Below are positions 55,671 through 64,000 of a stretch of DNA of 64,000 nt, in pieces. The notes under the pieces are model-generated. The model was given only the letters and a program-made list of their open reading frames with translations. It did no database searches and was not told the origin of the DNA. Made by a program: the position numbers and the translations under genes. Source of the DNA: Micropterix aruncella (Eukaryota; Arthropoda; Insecta; Lepidoptera; Micropterigidae); the NCBI GenBank assembly GCA_944548615.1, contig CALYMY010000021.1, positions 1-64,000 of the forward strand, given 5' to 3'. Position 1 is the stretch's first letter, and each line of letters starts with the position of its first letter.

Positions 55671-55933
55671 TTAATTAGATTTTTAAATGTGTCTGGGGTT
55701 GTGGCAAATATATCAACATCCATAAACACCGAGTTGTAATTATGACAAGCTCTATAAAGATTCTTCATTATGTTCTGGTATTGTTTTAGAATTTTGTGAT
55801 GCGTATTTTCTGTGTTAGCGATTTCACCTTGCGAAAGGTTGGGGAGTTCTGATTTTTGGGCAGGATTATATAATTTAGGCTCCTGAATGACTTAATAGTA
55901 GCTGCCAACATTCCAATTCACTAACCGTCTTAC

Positions 55934-56192
55934 CTCGTTCATCGTTTAGGACTCTCTCGGCGTTCAGCCACCATTTCACCGCTAGCATTGCCTCTTTCAA
56001 AGCTCTCCCTTCATCTTCAATGGTAACGTCTGGTGGAAGTACTTCTCTCGACTTCTCCGAGAAGTCGGCCGGTAAGGTCACAAACTGCATTTTTAATCTC
56101 GCTGTCGTTATCTTGAACTCGGATTTCAGGAAAAGACAACTCGCAAGGATCATAGAGGCTCGGAAACGCATCCATCTGTCCCTCTCCGAAAT
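55934..56192 (-). CDS. Separase N-terminal / three rows-like gene, exon 6
   Basis: Acceptor TTATTTTCGTAG, donor GTAAGA. 259 bp, phase 0 in, phase 1 out. Reads ISERDRWMRFRASMILASCL, FLKSEFKITTARLKMQFVTL and AMLAVKWWLNAERVLNDERG, strongly helical. Both junction phases agree with exons 5 and 7. Confidence 0.8.
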
Positions 56193-56309
56193 CTACGAAA
56201 ATAAGCATGAAATAATAATATCAGGTCCTTCCTCACTATACCTTATTCGTTTTTTTCAAGTTTGAACTCAGTTAACTTCTGTTTGAATTGGAATTTCAAA
56301 TTCAAAGAA

Positions 56310-56545
56310 GCAAACATATCAAAAAGAATAAAAACATGCCTTCCCTTACAGAAAGTAAACTATTGTATTTATAACAAGGTAGAGAGGAGGAGTAAAGTAT
56401 TGAACATAACAACAAAATAAGACTGATTTTATTAAATATCTTCTTTATATGTGATACATTGATGCAATGCATCTTTCATTATCTTAATGACATTTGATTG
56501 AAACCTCAAATAATTATATAAAATTTAACGCCCTCTATACTCATT
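56310..56545 (+). repeat. Repeat family Y copy
   Basis: Matches 13055-13290 in reverse. It shares its left terminal block with family X. Confidence 0.65.
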
Positions 56546-56847
56546 TGCATATGTGGGGGGGGGGGAGGGGCAAACTGGGGTGCCTGAGGTGCAGGCACCC
56601 CATTCATGTGTTTTGAAAAAAACTTGTTTTACTAAAGCGCGCCTAGCATATAGGGCTCGTCGTACCATCGATTGTTCATTTGATTTTAGAACACATGCGC
56701 AGCGTGTGTGTGATGTCTCTGCCAGATGAATTCCCGACGCGCCTTTAAAAAATCTTCCCCACAAACAGAAGGCGACGGGGCTACACGAGCAAAACCGAAT
56801 AAACCCAAACGGCCTAACATTAAGTGGTGGTCAATATTCACATTACA
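56546..56847. other. No gene seen
   Basis: Includes a G-run (about 56556-56576). No coding signal. Confidence 0.4.
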
Positions 56848-57215
56848 TTACATTTTCGTTGTGTCCAATTGACGGCAAAAAACCGCTATTGGACGTGTCA
56901 AAATAATTTTGTAGTGAAATGTTTTTTTACCTTTAGAGCCATCCCGCACAAACTGTGTTGAGGGTTTGGAGGGTACTGTCAAACCCTTGTTGGCACGAGC
57001 CACTGAGAGGCTAATTACCTCGCGAATAACAGCAAGATCTTTGTCGTGGCGGTAAGTGTACCATCCTTGATCTAAGGCCACCTTGCAGCCAGCTAGAATA
57101 TGTCTAGCTGTGCAAGGGGTATTACTACAAAGGGGGCATGAACTATGCTCGTCATAGCTCTAACGAGCAGGGTTACTGGGGTCTGAAAGTGTATGCTGAA
57201 AGGCTTTTATATTAA
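56848..57215 (-). mobile_element. LINE-E fragment
   Basis: Minus strand reads ALDQGWYTYRHDKDLAVIRE, the LINE-E C-terminal block. Confidence 0.75.
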
Positions 57216-57363
57216 AAATTCAGCATCTCTAGCGTCCAGTCATACAACATTATCTTTCAGTGCGAAATAGTCATCCCCAGAGGACGAAAAAAAAAGCAAA
57301 AGAAAAAAGATTGCCTAGGTCTGATAACGCATCCAGCAGTAAAAGAAGAAGATTCATATTCAC

Positions 57364-57503
57364 CTGACTTATCGTACTTTGCAGGCAATCTGTGACTTCG
57401 CCTGCCAACTCCTCGAATTCTGGTCTTCCACAAGAGCATGTCGTGGTTGTCAATAACACTAAAGCCGTGCCTCCTGCAAGTGCTGCTAGGAGTGGAATCG
57501 GAA
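57364..57503 (-). CDS. Separase N-terminal / three rows-like gene, exon 5
   Basis: Acceptor TATTGTTTCAG, donor GTGAAT. 140 bp, phase 1 in, phase 0 out. Reads PIPLLAALAGGTALVLLTTT and PEFEELAGEVTDCLQSTISQ. The exit joins exon 6 in frame. Confidence 0.7.
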
Positions 57504-57668
57504 CTGAAACAATAGAAACGAAACGGATAACAATAATAACATTCAATTATTAGTGCCGTTTATTATTGTAGTGTCCTTAGCCAAACCAACTGACCCCTCG
57601 ACTCTCTTCAGGTCCAAACACAATTTTGCGCTAGCTCTATAACTGCCCTCTCTGCTCTGCTCTATAAC

Positions 57669-57907
57669 TCCAGAATAACCAAAAATTCGATTCTAAGCAA
57701 TTCCAAGAATCTAGCAATATCGAAGCATATAACAATTGGCCGTGATGAGTCAAATGATCTAAAAGCCTGCGCACTTCCACAAAAAGTTCCTTGCTGGAAT
57801 CAGCCAGAATGGCACTGGTCTGGGGTATGACAGTACAACCATGAGCGATGTGGACTTGAAGAAGTCTCTCTTGCGGGGAAATTACGACAGCAACAGCATG
57901 GCTCATG
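57669..57907 (-). CDS. Separase N-terminal / three rows-like gene, exon 4 (ends uncertain)
   Basis: Reads MSHAVAVVISPQERLLQVHI, then SSKELFVEVRRLLDHLTHHG and LLYASILLDSWNCLES. The strongest-looking acceptor (TTTCATTGCAG before 57915) gives the wrong phase after exon 3; an AG eight bases further (exon from 57907) restores it. The right phase for exon 5 would need a weak donor (GTTATA) after 57669. Another frame (LDLKRVEGSVGLAK) is open beyond it, so a frameshift or missed exon is possible. Confidence 0.55.
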
Positions 57908-57964
57908 CTATTGCCCTGCAATGAAATAATTGGACAATAATTGGGGACTTTTGCATTCCGCTTA

Positions 57965-58340
57965 CAATGCACTGGAAGGTAATGCTTTATGACTGGACGC
58001 CAGACATGCTTAAATTTTATTTACATGCCTTTTAGTATATAGTTCCAGACCCCAGTAACCTTGCTCGTTGGAGCTAAGCCGAGGATATTTCATGTCCCCT
58101 TTATAGCAATATCCATTGCACATCTAGACATATTCTAGCTGGCTGCAAGGTGGTCTTAGATCAAGGACGGTACACTTACCGCAACGACAAAATCCTTGCT
58201 GTTATTCGTGAGGTAATTAGCCTCTCAGTGACTCGTGCCAACAAGGGTTTCACAGTACCCTCCAAACCCCCAATACAGTTTGTGCTCTAAAGGCAAAAAA
58301 CATTTCACTACAAAACCTATCTCAATAATAGAGAAAGCTT
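57965..58340 (+). mobile_element. LINE-E fragment
   Basis: Plus-strand degraded copy of 53470-53850, with stops and a deletion near 58285. It lies in the intron between exons 3 and 4. Confidence 0.75.
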
Positions 58341-58394
58341 GAATTGCAATTTTAAGCCGCGAGCCACCACAGTTGGGAAGATAATCATACTTAC

Positions 58395-58559
58395 TCTAAG
58401 GATATATGAAAAGAAATACCTAGCAACCATTCTGGTTGGCCTTCCTCGGACCCTCTTGACCACCTGATGATGGAAAGAAACGCTCGGCATACTCCAGCCA
58501 GAGGATTCGTGCTGCCCCATTGATCGCAGTAAACACGGACTTCATTCAGCAGTAAGGAA
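58395..58559 (-). CDS. Separase N-terminal / three rows-like gene, exon 3
   Basis: Acceptor TTTCAATTTGCAG, donor GTAAGT. 165 bp, phase 2 in and out. Reads LLLNEVRVYCDQWGSTNPLA, then GVCRAFLSIIRWSRG. Only this frame is open, and it is the phase required by exon 2. Confidence 0.7.
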
Positions 58560-59309
58560 CTGCAAATTGAAAAACACTATGAAAGCAATCAGAAATAAGA
58601 CAATCAGAAAGTAGACAATCATAACATAAGCAGCCTTATTATAGAGTATTGTGAGTTCTAACCCTTAGAAAGTGATATTTAACCCTTAGAAAGCCAGCCA
58701 TGGCAATGAAATTGTAGTGACACATGATGATGAACAATGCTCAAAAATTGTTAAATGTTAATCACTTAATTCAGTAGACATTTTTTACTTCCAAGATTTA
58801 ATTGACGTCATACCATCAGCAAAATGTGCCTGATGATGACTGTTGCGCCCGTTGCACAATATATGCAGTTCCCTGTTGTGCGGACCGACCTAGCGCTGTG
58901 TGGACCCAGGACTGTAAAAAGAGGTCCACCGCTTGGTCGCCGCTTGCCCCGTAACGGGCGGCCACGACACCTGCTGCAAGCCTCGATACGCCTCAGTCTT
59001 TCTCTTTTACCACCGTTTTACTCCCCGTCCCCTGCACCAATAAAACACGCCTTCCACTCACAGTTGCCAACACGGCATATTATTTTTCAAATAATTTTTA
59101 GAGTCTACAAACATCTTAGCCTAGGTACAAGGTACATACATTACACAACAGTATACATTTAATCAGACATAACAAGGATCTTACGGCCCAAGCTGCACGG
59201 AACCATTCGCTACCCATTGGGAACAATCAGAATGTTCATCAGGATATATTCAGGAATAACTCTTGAATAAACGAGAAAACTGAATAAAACGCTGAAGCAT
59301 CAGCATTAC
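58560..59309. other. No gene seen
   Basis: Intron sequence. TTAACCCTTAGAAAG near 58679 resemb les a TTAA-element end, with no partner found. A GC-rich patch at 58850-58990 has no supported frame. Confidence 0.4.
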
Positions 59310-59511
59310 CTGAATTCCCCGTAATCCCCAATGACATCCTTCAAGTCCTGGAACTGCTTTCCGTTGTATAGCTGAATCGCCGCATCCAACACCGACGTCA
59401 TCTGCAGTTCTGTAACTTCTTTCTCCGTTGTATTCGGCGACGAATCGGAGCTCTTGATCAAACTCTCCGCCTGATGCTTAATCTTCACGGCAATGGAGTA
59501 ACACACTTTAT
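59310..59511 (-). CDS. Separase N-terminal / three rows-like gene, exon 2
   Basis: Acceptor TATTAATTGCAG, donor GTAATG. 202 bp, phase 1 in, phase 2 out, matching exons 1 and 3. Reads KVCYSIAVKIKHQAESLIKS, then ELQMTSVLDAAIQLYNGKQF and DLKDVIGDYGEF. Confidence 0.8.
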
Positions 59512-59639
59512 CTGCAATTAATAAATATTTTTAGGCTTCCAGATTTCCATATACACGAGGATAGATTGAAAATTTTCCAGAATGGGCAAGAAAACGCAGT
59601 AATTGAACAAGTTCTTGTTTTTATTTTTCAACATAGTCT

Positions 59640-59790
59640 CTTTCCAGAGCGATATGTAAATTTAAAAACAGGCTCGATTTGTATCTAAAGACTTGTTACT
59701 ATTGTTTATGACTATCTTTACAAAATCTGAACTGGAAGTATCAGCAAAGCTGCCTGTCCAGATATAATTAATATATAATATAATAAATAA
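59640..59790 (+). mobile_element. LINE-C 3' tail
   Basis: Matches the LINE-C 3' UTR and the GCAAAGCTGCCTGTCCAGAT end. Confidence 0.7.
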
Positions 59791-59793
59791 TAC

Positions 59794-61277
59794 AGTAGAA
59801 CTCCAATTATCCGAACTCCGACTATCCGAATCGCCGATTATCCGAAATTAAAACCCAAAAAACAATAAGACGGAAATGTAGTGATCGTTGATAATGCACC
59901 AACTCATCCTACCGAAAAATTGTTGGAAAAAGGGAATGGCAGTTTAAAACAATCTTTTTACCGTCAAAAGTCGCAAGCTTCTTGCAACCAATGGACTAGT
60001 CTAGGGGTTCCCAAACTTATCGATGCCGCGACCCACTTTGTTTGATGTAAAAAATAAACAATTCATTTGTAAGTATCATAAGTAAGTCTTTATTTTGTAA
60101 GAAATCGTAATGTGCGACAACGTAAAAAATAGAAATTTTCGCTAGAACACTTATCCATCGTATTTAGCAAATAGCGAAAATAAATGAATGCGATGCGGAA
60201 AGCCGATAGGAACGGTGCGGCGGGCCACGCGGTGGGCGAGTGAGCTGCGGAGGCTCGGGAAGCGCGGGGCGCCGAGCCAGACGAGGCTAGAGACGCGGCG
60301 CTGTCTCTTCGCGCGGCTATTTCATCTTCCCGCACTGTTACAAGGTTGCAACTTTTATAGTCTATTCTTTTCAAGTGCTATCTTTATTTTATTTATTTAT
60401 TTTATTTTATTATATTGTCAGTAGGTATCCTAAATACACTTAGACTCTACTATCTATCTCGTCGTCTATCTGCCATATTATACCCTACGTTGATACGTTG
60501 TGTTGGTGACCCGCCTGGAATCGGCTTGCGACTTACCAGTGGCCACACTTTGGGAACCGCTGGACTAGTCCGTTATCGAAACCATGAAACGTTATTATAG
60601 AATGCTAATTTAAAGGAAACTTTTTTGTAGAGGGCGAGGACGAAGGTGTGTTGGCTAACCGCAAAAAAATAAATTTGAAAGATTGACCTTAAAGTGGACG
60701 CTAAAGCAGACACGGTGCCATAAGCTCTCTTTCTTTAAAAATAGTTTTTTCTCCCATTTTCAACATACATACAGATTTTAATTTAAATAGACTATTGGAA
60801 GAGTACCTGCTCGCTCTTTCTGATGATGTGCGGAAACCAGGCTTCCAATCTTACATAGATTTTTCCTCAAAAGAGTAGAGAAACACAAACATTAGTATTT
60901 AACAATTTATTATTTATTTAATTAATTAGAGCCGCTTACCGATGAGTGACGAGAGTGATTGAGAGTGATTTTATACATGAAAAATTGCAGTTTATAAAGC
61001 CAACATTTTGACGTTGAAAAGTTTAGAATGACGAAACGTTTGAAAAAATGCTGAGCGCGAAAGACGCATTTACAAATTCTGGTTAATTACGTTATTAATG
61101 AGGTCAAACAGAATTCATGTGAAAAATGTTACACATGTGAATTGATGGTAGTCGCAAAATTATATATGTTGCTAACCGTTACAAGACCCTATTTTCGAAA
61201 AAAGTCCAACTATGCGAACTATTGATTATCCAAATGGGGTCCGGTCCCATTTGATTTGGTTAATTGGAGTTCTACTG
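59794..61277 (+). mobile_element. Tigger/pogo transposon remnant
   Basis: TA at both sides (59792-59793, 61278-61279). Ends CAGTAGAACTCCAATTA and its inverted copy. The interior keeps a transposase segment: VDNAPTHPTEKLLEKGN, then in another frame FKTIFLPSKVASFLQPMD, and IETMKRYYR after the nested hAT element. Frameshifts and stops throughout. Confidence 0.85.
60002..60562. mobile_element. Non-autonomous hAT element inside the Tigger
   Basis: Perfect 8-bp duplication GACTAGTC at 59994-60001 and 60563-60570. Ends TAGGGGTTCCCAAACT and inverted CAGCGGTTCCCAAAGT. Excision restores codons for Gln-Pro-Met-Asp followed by the Tigger frame. The GC-rich middle is not coding. Confidence 0.9.
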
Positions 61278-61280
61278 TAA

Positions 61281-62150
61281 TTATAATAGGATATGCAGAT
61301 GATACTGTACTAGATACTGAACTCTAGCTCCCCATTGGCAATGTTACAAGAGTATGTGACGAAAATGGTTTGAAGTTAAACACAAAAGGCCAAATATATG
61401 ATAGTCTGTAAAGAACCTGCCGGGGTGCGATGGAGGTCTACCTCCCCGTGTGCACGCCTCCCTCTGGCCCAGACTAGTCCCAAAGTACTAGGATGGGAAA
61501 GAGTGGGTAAATGTGCCAGTGTACCCTGGAAACTCCGGTTAGCTACAACAGGGAGAGATCTCTGAAGTTGATGACTTGGAGGCCAAAAGACCTCCACCCC
61601 GAGCCAATGTGTTACCCGTACCATGCCAAGGGCTGCGTGGCTGAGAGAGAGCTCAGTCTCTAATGGTGGCTTTCTGAAACCAGGGCGAATCGGGAAGTAA
61701 AAAAGCCCTTTGACCGATAACAGGCTCTGCCGGTTTTTTGACGACCCTTTCCTCACTACTCGTGGCAACAAATATGGACATAAAACAATTGTGAGGGCGC
61801 ACTGGTGAGGGCGCTCACGGGGCATGGTGCTCTTAACAAACACATGTACAACCTCAAGCTCCGGGACACAAAAATGTGCAGGTTCTGCCAAGGGGCAGAG
61901 GAAACTCCCCAGCACCTCATGTGCGAGTGTGGCCCGCTGATGCGTAAAAGATACACCCACTTGGGTGGTCATTACCTCCAACCTGAGGAGGTAAAACAAT
62001 CTGGCGCCAAAAGACTGTTGCGGTTCTTAACTGACACGAGGCTTAGCGCAGAACTATAGTAGGTGGCGAACACAATAGATCAGCAATGGTCGCAGTGTTA
62101 CAAGGCTCATAAAGACCTTAAAAAAGCCCCACACAACAAATTAAAAAAAA
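61281..62150 (+). mobile_element. LINE debris and internally deleted LINE-F
   Basis: 61281-61420 reads a GYADDTVLD piece of a LINE RT. From about 61420 to 61740 comes a GC-rich 5' UTR-like block. From about 61800 the C-terminal end of LINE-F follows (RALTGHGALNKHMYNLKL, CRFCQGAEETPQHLMCECG) with its 3' UTR and an A-rich tail. The coding body between is missing. Confidence 0.7.
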
Positions 62151-62954
62151 AAGAATCTGTCAATACACCTACAGTTACGACGGTTAGCTGTGAAAAACAA
62201 CCGCTGTGCATATCTTGCCATTAACCTTTTGGAAGCCGGCCTTCGCGTGCAAAAATGGTGCCGCACCATTTTGGTCTATTTTGTATATAAATACTAACAA
62301 TATCGTTTTAATATTAATTCTCACTTGTTACCTAATAATTAATCTTGTTAGTCATGTATATTATATATTTATCTATTTATATAAAAATGGATAACTGTCT
62401 GTCCGAGCAAGACTTTGAATCACCATGAAAGTTGGCACATATATGTATTTTTTCATGGAGACGGTTTCGTTTTTCTTTCTTCATTTTATTAATCATTTTT
62501 TTTTCTTTCGATAACCTACCCCTGATTTATCAATATTTGTAAGTATAGTTTTTGTGTGGATTTTTTTTAAGCTATTGCATAGCTTTTATCGCGGGCCTAG
62601 GCCAGCGCGGCGACCGAATGAAGAAATTTCTTAGCGAATATTAATGATTTTAAACTGATAATTACGTCTAAACGAGTACTGCTTACGATTCGAAAAAAAT
62701 ATATGTTAAACAAGAACAATTTCCTAATATTCTTAGGTTTGAATATTTTAGATTTTGTTTATATCACATAGTGTAATTAATTTGTGAAATTAGGTCTAAC
62801 CGAACACAAAAACGACTACTACGCAAATACTATCTGGCGTATTACTATGAAACCTGCACCATTTTAAAGATAATTTAATTATCTATCTTTTTATCCACGA
62901 TTTTTTTCGAATAATCCGTTTTTTTTGCTTTATCGAATAAAAAATTCGTGCGTG
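62151..62954. other. No gene seen
   Basis: AT-rich intron sequence. GCTATTGCATAGCTTTTATCG near 62572 has a near-copy GCTATGCAATAGCTTTACCG at about 63126. Confidence 0.4.
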
Positions 62955-63048
62955 GCGCTCTATCGGAAGACGTTTTAATTATTCTGAATCATTTGCTTCC
63001 GCAGCCGCAAATGATTCGGAATAAGTTCAACGTTTTCCGATAGAGCGC
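62955..63048. repeat. Imperfect hairpin, arms about 42 bp
   Basis: GCGCTCTATCGGAA at 62955 pairs with TTCCGATAGAGCGC ending at 63048. The arms continue through GAATCATTTGC/GCAAATGATTC to a loop of about 10 nt. Confidence 0.8.
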
Positions 63049-63305
63049 AGTTATCTGATATCAGAGAAATAAAATAAAAATAAATAAAATAAATGAATTA
63101 TAATAGCATAAGTTGTTAAAAATGCTATGCAATAGCTTTACCGCGGCAGTCCCCGAGTGCCACACGTATTTTTCTTTCTAAATTTCTTTCTAAATTTATT
63201 TATAGTTTCGGCGTTTGTCTACAAAACGTGGTGGCGCTCATTTCAATTTAAAATCATTTATTCTATTTTTATCCCGTTATAATGTAATAAAGCCGTTTAA
63301 TTAAT

Positions 63306-63362
63306 ATAGCAAAATCTGATCTGGACGTATTGACAAAGCTGCCTGTCCAGAATAAATAATAA
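63306..63362 (+). mobile_element. LINE-C 3' tail next to the exon 1 donor
   Basis: AAAATCTGATCTGGACG through GCCTGTCCAGAATAAATAAT. Its end lies about 8 bp beyond the splice donor of exon 1. Confidence 0.75.
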
Positions 63363-63374
63363 AAGTAATCTTAC

Positions 63375-64000
63375 CTCCACAAATAGCCCCAGCGAACGCA
63401 CAGAGAAGCCCCGCAGAATAGTTCTTCAGAGACAGCTCGCATAGTGCCAGATTGTGGAACTTCCCTGCAAGGTGCGACGGCTCCATATCGGAGCCAGGGT
63501 AGAGCCGCAGCTCTACTTTCAAGATAGCCGAGAGGATGTTCCGCGACAGTTCGGTCTGACCCTGCTTGCAGAAAGATATCGTGTCGTTTTGCAGGTCGGC
63601 CGCCTGCGTGTCGAGGTGTCGGTACCAGTTGATGCACCCGATTTTTTTCAACTTCATATTTATCGTGAGAAACGTCGCGATTAATCGCTGGATCTTCTGC
63701 TGCGAGGCCGCCACGCCGTACGTACGAACGAACGTCGACAGGAGCGAGCGGCTCGGCTTCCACATCAGAGCGGCGTTGTGCAACCCGGAAGTCAACGAGC
63801 AGTTTTTACAGATCGACGTTTGTTCGCAGCCGTTTAAACCGTCGATAAAAAACTGCAGAACATCGATGTACTGCTCGAGGAAATCTGCGCTTATTTTCTC
63901 TTTAAATATATTTATATCATCCGGTTTCGTTATGTGCGAGATGTGCGAGCATAATATCGTGCAGATATTCGGTAAGGCGACACGGTTTAAATCATCGCTC
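63375..64000 (-). CDS. Separase N-terminal / three rows-like gene, exon 1 (partial at window edge)
   Basis: Open in one frame from the window edge to the donor GTAAGA after 63375. 626 bp, leaves in phase 1. Reads LPNICTILCSHISHITKPDD, ISADFLEQYIDVLQFFIDGL, CEQTSICKNCSLTSGLHNAA, SRSLLSTFVRTYGVAASQQK and LAGKFHNLALCELSLKNYSA, GLLCAFAGAICGG. Helical repeats, as in the separase superhelix. The 5' end of the gene is outside the window. Confidence 0.72.

Noticed and set aside
60188..60424. 78-codon frame in a GC-rich patch
   Set aside because: Lies inside the nested hAT element; base composition explains the open frame.

Overview
This is a nuclear window from an insect, most likely a moth or butterfly. 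It has spliced genes with standard GT-AG introns, is AT-rich, and is packed with nested transposable elements: RTE, CR1/Jockey and RNase-H LINEs, mariner, Tigger/pogo, TTAA-type MITEs, hAT, Helitrons, a tRNA-derived SINE and a Gypsy element. No RNA gene other than the SINE head was found, and no CRISPR array or prokaryotic feature.

Two host genes are visible, both on the minus strand and both interrupted by introns full of repeats. Gene 1 runs from the right edge to about 35478 and is recovered as ten exons. It encodes a helical-repeat protein that I read as the separase N-terminal arm, possibly a stand-alone 'three rows'-type subunit. It ends in a stop codon after a basic S/T-P-rich tail, and no caspase-like domain is seen. 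Gene 2 has at least two firm exons (14675-14899 and 13417-13535) joined in frame. They encode a P-loop ATPase segment resembling TANC/rolling pebbles. A GC-rich exon at 23080-23435 may be an upstream exon of the same gene. All identifications are from reading the sequence; no search was run.

Layout. 1-9 and 5793-5944: fragment of a pogo/CENPB-type transposase, split by a complete but coding-defective Gypsy element (10-5792). 5946-9347: a LINE 3' tail, then a 5'-truncated RNase-H LINE with an intact 822-residue frame. 10.6-13.4 kb: a palindromic RTE derivative and repeat debris. 13.4-14.9 kb: two gene-2 exons with a SINE between them. 15-23 kb: a deeply nested stack (mariner in a LINE, TTAA MITE in the mariner, TIR element in an RTE 5' region, RTE in RTE, LINE in RTE, Helitron in LINE). 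24.07-25.92 kb: a 191-bp satellite array abutting an intact 414-residue transposase-like gene. 28.7-34.9 kb: a near full-length CR1-like LINE plus a truncated sister copy, both inside a TIR element. 35.2-64 kb: gene 1 and its repeat-filled introns.

The host exons work together as two transcription units. The mobile elements are mostly defective, but their target-site duplications and in-frame pre-insertion codons allow the order of insertion to be read.
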